DNA of 50,915 bases, taken from the NCBI GenBank assembly GCA_934129785.1, contig CAKOWW010000012.1:1-50915 (forward strand), read 5' to 3'. Position numbers and translations under genes: made by a program. The stretch comes from an uncultured Clostridia bacterium (GTDB lineage: Bacteria > Bacillota > Clostridia > TANB77 > CAG-508). The notes beneath the pieces were generated by a model. That model was not told the origin of the DNA. It ran no database searches and saw nothing but the letters and a program-made list of their open reading frames with translations. How positions within the stretch are numbered: the first letter of the stretch is position 1; each line of letters opens with the position of its first letter. This document shows positions 36,056 through 45,892 of the stretch, in pieces.

Positions 36056-36643
36056 ATGGACAATTCAAATTTTTTTATGGAAATAAAAGGAATCAATTAC
36101 AATGCGAATCGAGGTTTAACTGTATCTGGCAAAATAAGCAACGGTACAGTTACACTTGGTGATTCGTTAGAAATTGTTAGTAAAAGTAATATTTTAAGAA
36201 CATATGTTGCTGCAATTCAAAAAGTTTCAAATAGCAAAGAACATTTAGACTTTTCGTCTACAGCAACAAGTGGAGATAACATTCTGTTATTATTAACAAA
36301 CAGTCGTAATGACAATATTAATATCGGATGTATTTTATCTACACCACAAACCGTTAGACCTTACTTAAAGTGTAAAGCTCATTTATTTCTTTATAATTTA
36401 AGAAGAGATCGAAAATTGCTTCATTCTAATTACTTAGAATGTTCAATCAACTTTGGTGCAAATTCGCATACTAAATGTAAATTATATTTAATTGCTGAAG
36501 ATGCAGATGATTATGTTGACAATTGCTTTTATATTTTATTATATTTAGATGAACCGCTTATCTTTACTACAGGATATAAATTTGATATTTATTATAACAA
36601 TTCTGTCTTAGGAAAAGGTATTATAAGCGAAGTTTTTGAATAG
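36056..36643 (+). CDS. EF-Tu domain II/III-like protein without a GTPase domain
   Basis: 195 residues. Residues 5-100 follow the beta-barrel of elongation factor domain II: RGLTVSGKISNGTVTLGDSLEI, then SGDNILLLLTNSRNDNINIGCIL. Residues 100-195 resemble domain III (KCKAHLFLYNL start; a closing GYKFDIYYNNSVLGKGIISEV strand pair). No G1-G5 motifs are present, and nothing upstream encodes them. Strong AGGAGG before ATG, own promoter and terminator. A decoy, tRNA/translation-factor modulator or stress protein are all possible; none is shown. Confidence 0.65.
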   Translation: MDNSNFFMEIKGINYNANRGLTVSGKISNGTVTLGDSLEIVSKSNILRTYVAAIQKVSNSKEHLDFSSTATSGDNILLLLTNSRNDNINIGCILSTPQTVRPYLKCKAHLFLYNLRRDRKLLHSNYLECSINFGANSHTKCKLYLIAEDADDYVDNCFYILLYLDEPLIFTTGYKFDIYYNNSVLGKGIISEVFE

Positions 36644-36654
36644 ATTAATTGCAT

Positions 36655-36673
36655 AATTACTTTAAATTGGTCT
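36655..36673 (+). repeat. Right arm of the gene-flanking inverted repeat
   Basis: Complement of 35994-36012 (18 of 19). It abuts the terminator stem, so leader and trailer of the mRNA could pair. Confidence 0.7.
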
Positions 36674-36703
36674 AAGAGACTACTTTTTTGTAGTCTCTTT
36701 TTA
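36674..36703 (+). terminator. Terminator of the EF-Tu-like gene
   Basis: Perfect 10-bp stem (36674-36683 with 36690-36699) then T-run; it overlaps the recG stop. Confidence 0.85.
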
Positions 36704-38791
36704 TATTTCAATTCTTCCCGTAAATTTATCTTTTACTAGATTCCTTAATTTTTTATTCTTTTCTAATTCAAGTTTAGAATCTTCTTCTAAAATTTTTATT
36801 GCAACCCCCTGTACTATTTTTAAAGTTTGGACATCTTCAAATAAATTTGCTATTTTAAATTCTGGCAATCCATGTTGCATTGTTCCAAAGAAATCTCCTG
36901 CTCCTCTTAATTCAAGGTCTTTTTCAGATATTACAAATCCATCATTTGTTTCACACATTACTTGCATTCTTTTCCTTACATTTTCTCCTTTTCCTTCAAA
37001 TTTTAGAATGCAATAAGATTTAAATTCTCCCCTACCTACTCTTCCTCTTAATTGATGTAAAGCTGCCAAGCCAAATCTCTCTGCATTTTCAATTACCATT
37101 ATATTTGCATTTGGCACATCTACACCGACTTCTATAACAGTTGTTGATATTAATATGTCTATCTCTTTATTCTTAAATTTCTCCATTATTTCATCTTTTT
37201 CTTTTGGTTTCATTTTTCCATGTATATACTGTACTCTATATTGTGGAAAAATCTCTTTACTATATGTTTCATATAGTTTTTCAACAGATTTTAAGTCCAT
37301 TTCTTCATTTTCTTCAACTAATGGACACACTATATAGGCTTGTCTTCCTTCTTTTATTTGTTTTTCTATAAAAAGGTCTACCCTCGTTTGCATATTTTTT
37401 CCAACTGCAAATGTTTCTATTTTTTTTCTATTTGGTGGTAATTCATCTATTATTGATATATCCAAATCTCCATATAAAATTAGTGCTAGTGTACGCGGAA
37501 TAGGAGTTGCTGTCATTACTAATATATCTGGATTTTTTCCTTTTTCAGCAATTCTAGTTCTTTGTTTTACTCCAAATCTATGTTGCTCATCTGTTACTAC
37601 TAATCCTAATTTTTTAAACTTTACATTTTCTTCAATTAATGCATGTGTACCAATTATTATGTCTATTTCCCCTTCTGCTAGTCTTTTTAATATATCTTCT
37701 TTTTTCTTTTTTGTTATTCCAGATACTAATAATTCACATTTTATTCCAAATTTTCCTAATATATTATTGAAATTTTCCAAATGCTGTTTTGCAAGTATAG
37801 CTGTTGGAGCCATTATAGCTACTTGATATCCAGTTTTTACTGCTTTATATGCTGTGCACATTGCCACTACCGTTTTTCCTGAACCAACATCTCCTTGTAG
37901 TAACCTATTCATTGGCTTTTTTGATTCCATATTATTATCAATCTCTTCTAAGACTCTTAACTGTGCTTTTGTAAGTTTAAATGGTAAACTATTTATAACA
38001 TCTGACATTTTTGCGTCTTTACTAAATTGTATTCCAATCTCTTCATTTACATAGTTATTTTTTAGTTCTAACAATGCTAATTGTACAGATAGTAATTCTT
38101 CAAATACTAGTCTGTTTCTTGCTATATTGAAATCCTTTAGTTCGTCTGGAAAATGTATATGTTTTATTGCATTATTTATATCTTCTAATTTATATTCTTT
38201 TATTAAATATTCAGGTAATGTTTCTTCTAGATTTCCATATGTAATTTCTATTGCTGATTCCATTATTTTTCTTAAATTATTCTGAGATAAGTTAAATATT
38301 AATGGATATATTGGCACTATTCTGCCTGTATTTTGTACTTTTTCTATTCCTTCAAATATAGGAGATGTCATTGTAAATTTACCATTTTTTTTATTTATTT
38401 TTCCAAAGAATTTGTATTTATTACCTATTACAAAAATATTTCGTAAATATGGTTGATTAAACCATGTTATGCTTACAGACGCTGTTTCATCTCTTACTAC
38501 TAATTTTTGCATAGTTTTTCCTCTTATCCTTACATTTGAAATTTTGCCACATGCTATCGCCTCAATTAATACTTCTTGTCCATCTTCACATTCACATATA
38601 ACCTTAGGTTTACTTCTGTCTTCATATGTACGAGGATAATATGTTATCAAGTCTTTTAATGTAAATATTCCTAATTTATTTAAAAGTAGGACTCTACTTG
38701 GTCCTACCCCTTTTATGTATTTTACATCTTTATCTAAATCTATCATTACCTTATATAAAGCTCTTGTTAGTGCCTTATTTTCTCCTTCCAT
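36701..38791 (-). CDS. recG: ATP-dependent DNA helicase RecG
   Basis: 696 residues. N-terminal wedge/OB domain with the KGVGPSR helix-hairpin (about 25-31), then helicase motor: Walker A LLQGDVGSGKT near 295, DEQHRFGV near 397, TATPIPRT, and domain 2 with TTVIEVGVDVPNANIM and QLRGRVGRG; the RecG TRG-like C-terminus is present. Reverses stalled forks. Start is unsure: the ATG at 38791 lacks a site, while ATG 38746 has AAGG only two bases away. The phosphoesterase gene ends 15 bases upstream. Confidence 0.93.
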   Translation of the reverse strand: MEGENKALTRALYKVMIDLDKDVKYIKGVGPSRVLLLNKLGIFTLKDLITYYPRTYEDRSKPKVICECEDGQEVLIEAIACGKISNVRIRGKTMQKLVVRDETASVSITWFNQPYLRNIFVIGNKYKFFGKINKKNGKFTMTSPIFEGIEKVQNTGRIVPIYPLIFNLSQNNLRKIMESAIEITYGNLEETLPEYLIKEYKLEDINNAIKHIHFPDELKDFNIARNRLVFEELLSVQLALLELKNNYVNEEIGIQFSKDAKMSDVINSLPFKLTKAQLRVLEEIDNNMESKKPMNRLLQGDVGSGKTVVAMCTAYKAVKTGYQVAIMAPTAILAKQHLENFNNILGKFGIKCELLVSGITKKKKEDILKRLAEGEIDIIIGTHALIEENVKFKKLGLVVTDEQHRFGVKQRTRIAEKGKNPDILVMTATPIPRTLALILYGDLDISIIDELPPNRKKIETFAVGKNMQTRVDLFIEKQIKEGRQAYIVCPLVEENEEMDLKSVEKLYETYSKEIFPQYRVQYIHGKMKPKEKDEIMEKFKNKEIDILISTTVIEVGVDVPNANIMVIENAERFGLAALHQLRGRVGRGEFKSYCILKFEGKGENVRKRMQVMCETNDGFVISEKDLELRGAGDFFGTMQHGLPEFKIANLFEDVQTLKIVQGVAIKILEEDSKLELEKNKKLRNLVKDKFTGRIEI

Positions 38792-38806
38792 GTATGCATT
38801 CTTATG

Positions 38807-39514
38807 TTAATTTATTTTTACTAATTTAAAATCTACACCATCTGCACTTACTAATTTAAATTCAATTCCAAAATAATTACCATCTACCGCTTCTTGTATA
38901 GATGTACTATGCAAATGTCCATAAAAGCATTTTTTTATTCCATATTTTTGCATTATTCTTACATAGTCACTTGGTTCATTTTTTGCAATGTGCGAATTTA
39001 TTATAGGTGGATAATGCATAAAAGCTATTACTTCTTTTTCTTCGCCATATAATTTTTTTCCTTCATTTATTGAAAGTTCCAGTCTCATAGCTTCTCTTTT
39101 AGCTATTTTTTTATCTTCTTCTGATTCTCCAAAACTCCAACCTCTTGTTCCTACTATTATTTTATTTTCAAATTCATATGCATTATTATAAATAAAATCT
39201 ATATTTGAAAATTTTTCTTCTTCTACAAATGTACGCAATTTGTTAAGAGTTGTCCACCAGTAATCGTGGTTTCCTTTTAATAGAAGTTTTTTTCCTGGCA
39301 AATTGTTTATATACTCAAAATCTAAGTCCGCATCTTTTAAATATGTAGCCCATGAAAAATCTCCGGGTAAAACCACTAAGTCTTCTTCTTTTACTTTTTT
39401 TAGCCAGTCTTCCTTTATTTTTTCTTCATGATTTGCCCAATTTCCTCCAAATATATCCATCGGCTTATTTTCTCTAAAAGATAAATGTAAATCACCTATT
39501 GTATATATTGACAT
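38807..39514 (-). CDS. Calcineurin-like metallophosphoesterase
   Basis: 235 residues. All five metal motifs are present: GDLHL, GDFSW, GNHDYWW, HYPP and GHLHS. Cytoplasmic, no signal. Substrate unknown. Between tsaD and recG, each within about 20 bases, so likely one transcript. Confidence 0.88.
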   Translation of the reverse strand: MSIYTIGDLHLSFRENKPMDIFGGNWANHEEKIKEDWLKKVKEEDLVVLPGDFSWATYLKDADLDFEYINNLPGKKLLLKGNHDYWWTTLNKLRTFVEEEKFSNIDFIYNNAYEFENKIIVGTRGWSFGESEEDKKIAKREAMRLELSINEGKKLYGEEKEVIAFMHYPPIINSHIAKNEPSDYVRIMQKYGIKKCFYGHLHSTSIQEAVDGNYFGIEFKLVSADGVDFKLVKIN

Positions 39515-39533
39515 TCGTTTCTCCTTTTCTTTA

Positions 39534-40530
39534 TTATAATTTTAAATTCGGTATTGCATTTAAATTTAATTCATCTCGTTTTCCATTTATATAGTTATAA
39601 TATCCTGCTGATGCTATCATTGCTGCATTGTCTGTGCATAGTTTTAAATCAGGCATATAGACTTTTATTCCTTGTTCTTCAAGTTTTTTAAATTCAGCTC
39701 TTATATATGAATTTGCTGACACTCCACCTGCTAATGTTATCTTTTTCAATCCTGTTTTCTCTATTGCTTTTATAACATTTTCCATTAATGTTTCAGTTAC
39801 ATTTTTTTCAAAGCTTGCACATAGATCAGCTTTGTTTATATCTGGTGTTTTATGATGTACATTTATTACGGCTGTCTTTATTCCACTAAAACTAAAGTCT
39901 AATGTTTCACCTTCAAAATGCGTTTTTGGAAGTTGTACATTAGGTTTTCCTTCTTTAGCAAGTTTGTCTACTTTTGGTCCTCCTGGATATCCTAATCCTA
40001 CTACTCTTGCTACTTTATCAAAAGCCTCTCCTATTGCATCATCTCGTGTTTTTCCCAATACTTCAAATTCAGTATAATTTTTAACATATACAATTTGAGT
40101 ATTTCCACCTGACATCATTACACATAAAAATGGTGGTTCTAATTCTTTATATGTTATGTAATTTGCCGCAATATGACCTTGTATATGATTTACTCCTACT
40201 AATGGTTTATTTGTTGCAAAACTTAATGCCTTTGCATATGATAACCCTACTAATAATGCCCCTACTAGTCCTGGGCCATATGTTGGTGTTATTGCATCAA
40301 TATCTTCTAATTTCACATTTGCTTCTTCTAATGCCTTTTTTGTTACTCTAGATATTGCTTCTATATGATTTCTCGATGCAATTTCTGGAACTACTCCACC
40401 ATATTTTTCATGTATTGGTATTTGCGTATCTATTATATTTGAAAGTATTTCTCTTCCGTTTTTGACTATTGCTACTGATGTTTCATCACAGCTTGATTCT
40501 ATTCCGCATTGTTATTATGTCTTTATCCAT
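39534..40530 (-). CDS. tsaD: tRNA t6A synthase subunit TsaD, with +1 frameshift
   Basis: 331 residues if read as 40530-40507 joined to 40505-39534. Transfers the threonylcarbamoyl group to A37 of ANN-decoding tRNAs with TsaB/TsaE. Metal motif HIQGH, SGGNTQI, GYPGGPKVD and SFSGIKTAV are intact. After the eighth codon the frame reads ATG-CGG-AAT and stops six codons later; skipping the C at 40506 gives GGA and GIESSCDETS, the family N-terminus with a conserved Gly. AAGGAAGGAAG precedes the ATG at 40530. Essential in most bacteria, and otherwise undamaged. Confidence 0.87.
40504..40507 (-). other. tsaD: Putative +1 recoding site in tsaD (ATG CGG A)
   Basis: In-frame CGG after ATG. Skipping C40506 makes GGA, the Gly of GIESSCDET. 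Same TGCGGAATA nonamer as in rbgA. Confidence 0.75.
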
Positions 40531-40562
40531 TTTTTCTTCCTTCCTTTTTTACAATCGAGTAG

Positions 40563-40640
40563 AGGATAACACTTAATGTGTTTTTCCCATCTCATACAAA
40601 GAACAGGCTTTCCTATCTTATTGGATAGACAAAACCTGCA
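40563..40640 (-). ncRNA. Possible structured leader between M50 protease gene and tsaD
   Basis: Two hairpins: CAGG(C)TTT-CTATC loop GATAG-AAACCTG (40604-40638) and AACAC-GTGTT (40568-40582) enclosed by AGGA/TCCC pairs. There is no T-run. Sits directly before the tsaD ribosome site. No known riboswitch class is recognised. Confidence 0.35.
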
Positions 40641-40652
40641 TTATCTTGATTA

Positions 40653-41387
40653 TTAAAATATTAATTGTCCTAAATTTAAAATTCCAGATGTTACCCAATT
40701 TATTACTGGAGTAATAATTATTCCTGCTATTCCTGTTACCCATAATACTACAAATATAAGTGAAAATATTTGCTCATTGTTTACAAAAAATTCTTTTGCC
40801 TTGTATGGTAAAAACGGCATTATTATTTTTGACCCATCTAATGGTGGTAATGGTATTAGATTAAATACTCCTAATCCTATATTAGTGCTAATGATTGAAA
40901 CTATTAGTAATAATATTATTCCACCAACTGTTGAGCTTAGAAAAGCAACTGATGCATATTTTTTCACTGCAAAATATATTAGTGTAAATATTATTGCAAG
41001 TAAAATATTCATTATTGGTCCTGCAGATGAAACAATTGCTTCACCTTTTTCCATCGATATTTTTCTTGTATAATTACGTGGATTTACATGTACAGGTTTT
41101 CCCCAACCAAAACCAGCAAATACTAACATTAATGTTCCTATTGGATCTAAATGATCTAATGGGTTTAGGCTAAGCCTTCCTTCGTCTTTTGCTGTATTAT
41201 CTCCTAATTTATATGCAACAAATCCATGTGCAAATTCATGAAATGTAATTGCTACTAATACTCCTGGTATGCTTAAAAGCAAACTAAATAGTGCTCCTGG
41301 ATTTGTTATATAATTTACAAGTGTTGTTAATACCATTATTGCTATTACAACATATACAACTCTTTTATCTAATGAAAAATTAAACAT
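40653..41387 (-). CDS. Site-2 protease family (M50) membrane metalloprotease
   Basis: 244 residues with five or six membrane helices. Zinc motif HEFAHGF near 51-57 and the second-site NPLDHLDPIG near 77-86 place it in the YwhC-like, PDZ-less group. Intramembrane proteolysis; substrate unknown. Between lysS and tsaD. Confidence 0.9.
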   Translation of the reverse strand: MFNFSLDKRVVYVVIAIMVLTTLVNYITNPGALFSLLLSIPGVLVAITFHEFAHGFVAYKLGDNTAKDEGRLSLNPLDHLDPIGTLMLVFAGFGWGKPVHVNPRNYTRKISMEKGEAIVSSAGPIMNILLAIIFTLIYFAVKKYASVAFLSSTVGGIILLLIVSIISTNIGLGVFNLIPLPPLDGSKIIMPFLPYKAKEFFVNNEQIFSLIFVVLWVTGIAGIIITPVINWVTSGILNLGQLIF

Positions 41388-41404
41388 TCCGTTCTCCTTC
41401 TTAT

Positions 41405-42910
41405 CTAATTAAGTGGTTTCATTGTTGGGAATAGTAATACATCTCTTATTGATGCAGAATCTGTTAATAACATTATTAATCTATCTATTCCTATTCCAAC
41501 TCCTCCTGTAGGTGGCATTCCATATTCAAGTGCTTGAATAAAGTCTTCGTCCATCATTCCAGCTTCATCGTCTCCTGCTTCTCTTGCTTCAACTTGTTTT
41601 TTAAATCTTTCATATTGGTCAATTGGATCATTTAATTCTGAGAATGCATTTCCATATTCACGTCCACCTATGAATACTTCAAATCTTTCTGTTAAACGAG
41701 GATCTTCTTTCTTTCTTTTTGCTAATGGTGATATTTCTATTGGATAGTCATAAATGAATGTTGGTTGTACTAGTGTTTTTTCTACATATTCATCAAAGAA
41801 TAAGCTTATTACATCTCCTCTTGTTTCTTTTGTTACATCTGGTATTTCTATTCCTTTTTCTTTAGCTAGTGCAACTGCTTCTTCATCTGTTTGAATTTCA
41901 TTAAAATCTATTCCACAAGCTTCTTTTATAGAGTCTATCATTGTTATCTTTTTCCAACCTGGTGTTAGGTCTATTTCTTGTCCTTGATATGTTACCTTTG
42001 TTGTTCCTAATACTTTCATCGCACATCTTGAGAACATTTCTTCTGTTAAATCCATCATATCATGATAGTCAGCATATGCTTGGTATAATTCTATTGATGT
42101 AAATTCTGGATTATGTCTTATATCCATACCTTCATTTCTAAATATTCTTCCCATTTCATATACTTTATCATATCCACCAACTATTAATCTTTTTAGGTTT
42201 AATTCTGTTGCAATTCTTAAATACATGTCTATATTTAAAGCATTATGATGTGTTATAAATGGTTTTGCTGTTGCTCCACCTGATATTGTATTTAACATTG
42301 GTGTGTCTACTTCTAAGAATCCTTTTTCATCTAATATTTCTCTTATTTCACGAATAATTTTGCTTCTTTTTTCAAAAGTTTCTTTTACTTCTGGATTCAT
42401 TATTAAATCTACATATCTTTGTCTATATCTTAAATCTACATCTTTTAGTCCATGGAATTTTTCTGGTAATGGTCTTAAAGATTTTGAAAGTAGTGTAACT
42501 TCTTTAGCATGTACAGATATTTCCTCTGTTCTTGTTTTAAATACAAATCCTGTAATTCCGATAAAATCTCCTATGTCATATGTTTTAAATGCTTTATAGC
42601 TTTCTTCTCCTAAGTCATTTATGCTTACATAACTTTGTATTTTTTCATCACTGTCTTGAATTGTGCAGAATGAAGCTTTTCCCATTATTCTTTTTGCTAT
42701 TATTCTTCCTGCAACTGTTACATCTTTTTTTTCATATTTTTCATAGTTTGATTTTATTTCTCCAGCTGTTTGTGTTCTATCAAATTTTGTTATTTGATAT
42801 GGGTCTTTACCTGCTTCTTGTAGTTCTTTTAATTTATCTCTTCTTATTTGCATTAAATGATTTATGTCTAATTCTTCTGTTTGATTATTTTGATTTTTGT
42901 TTTCTTGCAT
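41405..42910 (-). CDS. lysS: Lysyl-tRNA synthetase, class II
   Basis: 501 residues. N-terminal OB-fold (VTVAGRIIAKR to about 150) and a class II catalytic core: YRQRYVDLIMNPEVK (motif 1 area), RIFRNEGMDIRHNPEFT (motif 2) and GVGIGIDRLIMLLT (motif 3). AAGGAGAGA lies seven bases before the ATG. No frame problem and no CGG codon. Confidence 0.95.
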   Translation of the reverse strand: MQENKNQNNQTEELDINHLMQIRRDKLKELQEAGKDPYQITKFDRTQTAGEIKSNYEKYEKKDVTVAGRIIAKRIMGKASFCTIQDSDEKIQSYVSINDLGEESYKAFKTYDIGDFIGITGFVFKTRTEEISVHAKEVTLLSKSLRPLPEKFHGLKDVDLRYRQRYVDLIMNPEVKETFEKRSKIIREIREILDEKGFLEVDTPMLNTISGGATAKPFITHHNALNIDMYLRIATELNLKRLIVGGYDKVYEMGRIFRNEGMDIRHNPEFTSIELYQAYADYHDMMDLTEEMFSRCAMKVLGTTKVTYQGQEIDLTPGWKKITMIDSIKEACGIDFNEIQTDEEAVALAKEKGIEIPDVTKETRGDVISLFFDEYVEKTLVQPTFIYDYPIEISPLAKRKKEDPRLTERFEVFIGGREYGNAFSELNDPIDQYERFKKQVEAREAGDDEAGMMDEDFIQALEYGMPPTGGVGIGIDRLIMLLTDSASIRDVLLFPTMKPLN

Positions 42911-43015
42911 TTATAAATCTCTCCTTATTTATTTTTTTATGTTAATACCTTGTATATTATATAGTAAAATGTTGAAAATGTAAAGGTTTAAGCTAATTTA
43001 TGGCTAAACTTTATT

Positions 43016-44762
43016 TTATTTTACATATAATACTAATCTAATTGCCCCATATTCAGATGCAACACCTTTAGCATTATATCTTGTACTTGCACCACATTTA
43101 TCGTCATATGAGCCTCCATCTCCACCACTTCTTGTTACAAATGGTCTTCCCGGCATATATGGAGATGTATTTTTTTCAGCAACAAATTCATAAAAATTTC
43201 CTTCTAAATCAAAAATATTTTGTACAAAATCTACTGAACATGTTCCTGTTCTATCATCATTATTATTGTGTCTGCTTGAGACCGGCGATCTTACATTGAA
43301 TTTTTCTTTATTTCCATCCAATTTTTCATTTACAAAGTGCATCATAACATCCCATTGCGTTCCAGAACACAATGCACTTCCTGCATATTTATTTTCATTT
43401 CCATATAAGTTTTTACAAACTTTTTTTACTTCTTCTATGTCATTTGTATATATTTCACAATTTCTTATGACTCTAATAGTATTTGTTGAAGATTTTCCGT
43501 GTTTCATATCTTCCTACATAAAAACCATTATATTTAAGAACCGCTATTTTTTCTGCATTATCATTTAATGTTGCTATATCAGTTTGTCCTTGGCTAGATG
43601 GTTGTATAAAATCTGGAAGATAATTATTATCTGTATATGTTGTACTAGAATCTGTTGATGGCTGAACAGAAACATTATATTTATGTGGATAACTAAAATC
43701 TTTTTTATAATCACTTTCCTTCAATACTGGTATCCATACAAACTGATTATATTCAGTTTGTACTTTATATGATCCATCATCATTCTTAGCATTCCAATCT
43801 GTTCCTGGAACCTTTTCTGCTGGTATGTCGTATATTACTAATCCATTTCCTATTTTTTTCTCGGATTCTATTTTTGATACTGTAAATCCTCCTGGAACTG
43901 TAGCAGTATTTCCATCTTCATCTTTATAATTGTCTTTTTCTGTTTTTTTAGTGTATTCACCTGGTTTTGCAATGCTTTCCTTTTCTATTAAAATTTTCTT
44001 AATCTCAGAAGATATGTCTCCATTTTCTAGTTTTACATTATATGTTCCCGATTTTGTTACAATAAAGGATAAATCTTGGCTTGTTTGCCAATTGGTTTCA
44101 CCTTTTAATTGATATTTAACTTCCCATTTACTTATATAACCATTATATTGAATATTTGATATAGTTACTTTCCATGTTTCTTTCCCAATTTCTTCACTTG
44201 TTATGTCAAAGGTTGGTCCAGCTTGACTTTGTCCTTCATGTTCAACATTATATAAATTATTAGGTACTTGCTCTAAGGTATAATAATATTTTCCTTCATA
44301 AAAGTATCCTTCATAGCTAACAATGCTTCTCTTCTCTACATTTACAAAAAAGTCTCCATCAACTCCATCTATTCCTAGTTTTTTTATTAATTCGTTGTTC
44401 CAATATTTATAACCAGACTTATCTGTTATTCCTGAAGCCCCTTCAGTAAATACTTTATTTGCTTGAGTACTAACACTATCCAAAGTTTGTCCTATATCTA
44501 ATATTGTTGGCTCTCCGCTATTTTTATTTTTTCCATAATATGTAGTTCCATCAATTTCAATACTGTTTCCATCTTTGTATTTTTGATAGATTTCATTTAC
44601 TTTTGTTTGCATTATTTTCATTTCTGTTGTAAATGTTGTCAATTTTGAAAATTTTACAACATTTAGTCCACTATATGTTGCAACTGATGCTAATATTAAC
44701 AGGATTATTATTGTTATTACTAACGCTACTAAAGTTATTCCTCTATTATTTATTTTTTTCAT
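43016..44762 (-). CDS. Pseudopilin N-terminus fused to an FGE-sulfatase-like domain, with +1 frameshift
   Basis: 581 residues if read as 44762-43500 joined to 43498-43016. A prepilin-type leader (NNRGITLVALVITIIILLILA, cleavage after Gly) is followed by an Ig-like region and a C-terminal SUMF1/FGE-fold domain (YNQFVWIPV, FYVGRYETG, SGTQWDVMM, NIFDLEGNFYEF, YGAIRLVLYVK). In frame the text reads ACA-CGG-AAA and stops nine codons later; skipping C43499 makes GGA and restores YETGKSST and the rest. Probably surface exposed; prepilin peptidase is not in the window. No sign of decay. Confidence 0.78.
43497..43500 (-). other. Putative +1 recoding site in the pseudopilin gene (ACA CGG A)
   Basis: In-frame CGG after ACA. 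Skipping C43499 makes GGA, the Gly of RYETG, conserved in this domain type. Confidence 0.75.
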
Positions 44763-44786
44763 TTGTTCCCCCTTAAAAATATTTGG

Positions 44787-44859
44787 TTGGGGTAGTAAGA
44801 TTCGAACTTACGAAATGACCGGGTCAGAGCCGGTTGCCTTACCGCTTGGCGATACCCCA
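44787..44859 (-). tRNA. tRNA-Gln(CTG)
   Basis: TGGGGTA acceptor, anticodon loop CTCTGAC giving CTG, AGTTCGAATCT T-loop, CCA at 44784-44786. Confidence 0.93.
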
Positions 44860-45113
44860 ATATATTTATTGCTATTATATCAAATAGTAATTTAATAATA
44901 AATAGATTTATGAATTTTTTTCAATTTTTTATGAATTTTTTGCAATTTTCTTAAATTTTATTTTACATCATTTTCTCATAAATTTATATTAAGGCACATA
45001 TATATAAAAAGTTATTTTAATATGCAAAATACTTAAGCAATTTATGCTTATATTTTACAAAATAAAATAACTTCTTTAGTAGTTTTTATAAATTAAATTT
45101 CTTTAGTTGAAAA

Positions 45114-45635
45114 TTATATGTTTAATAATATTTCTTCACATTTTTTGTAATCTGGTTTGTATTGTTCTAACAACTTATAAAATCCTTTTGAATGTGTTTT
45201 ATATTTTAAATGGCAATATTGATGCATTACAACATAATCTATTACTTTTCTGTTATATTTTACTATTTCAGGATTTATTGTTATTTTTTTGTCTTTGCAT
45301 ATTCCCAATTTCTTTATTTTTGAAATTTCGTATTCTTCTGGTGCAAATCCAAATGTTATTCTTGCTTTTTCCATAGCTCTTTCTATTTCCACAGTTGCAA
45401 TTTGTTCGTACATTTTTTCTATTGCTAAGTCTAAAATTTCTGTATTAGACATTTTTTTGTATTTGTTTGGTAGTGATATTTTTATAGTTTTATTTTCTAC
45501 ATTTAATTCTGTTATTTTGGTATTTTTATATACTATTTTAACTTTGTAATCCACTCCAAGTACTGGTACTGGGTGTCTCTCTATGCTTTGATTTATTGCT
45601 AATTTTACATTTGTTTTTCTTCTTACTATATTCAT
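45114..45635 (-). CDS. YgjP/DUF45-type metallopeptidase-like protein
   Basis: 173 residues. SprT/M48-like zinc peptidase fold of the DUF45 family: GFAPEEYEISK, NPEIVKYNRKVIDYVVMHQYCHLKY and HSKGFYKLL. The zinc motif, normally HExxH, reads HQYCH near residue 136: both His and the distal His (HSKGFY) are kept, but the catalytic Glu is Gln, so peptidase activity is doubtful. AAGGAG precedes the ATG. Alternative: a binding or regulatory role. Confidence 0.8.
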   Translation of the reverse strand: MNIVRRKTNVKLAINQSIERHPVPVLGVDYKVKIVYKNTKITELNVENKTIKISLPNKYKKMSNTEILDLAIEKMYEQIATVEIERAMEKARITFGFAPEEYEISKIKKLGICKDKKITINPEIVKYNRKVIDYVVMHQYCHLKYKTHSKGFYKLLEQYKPDYKKCEEILLNI

Positions 45636-45851
45636 TTTTTACCACTCCTTATTAAATGTTTGTTTTGCGAATTGCTGTTCGTTTTTGTTAAGGCTATTTT
45701 ATATTTTATTTTCTATTTTGTCAATACTTTTTCATAAAAAAAATAAAAATTTTGTTCGCAAAAATTATTATCTATTTTTTCAATTGTTGATTAAACTTAA
45801 TTAAACAATCTTTTCTATTTTTACACTTTTTTAATGTAATGGCAAAAAAAT

Positions 45852-45890
45852 AAAGCAATTAAAGTATCAACTTCAAATGCTTTACTTGTA
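45852..45890 (-). terminator. Terminator of the ribosomal operon
   Basis: AAAGCA (45852-45857) pairs with TGCTTT (45878-45883), with an inner AAGT/ACTT stem; a T-run follows on the minus strand. Confidence 0.6.
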
Positions 45891-45892
45891 TA

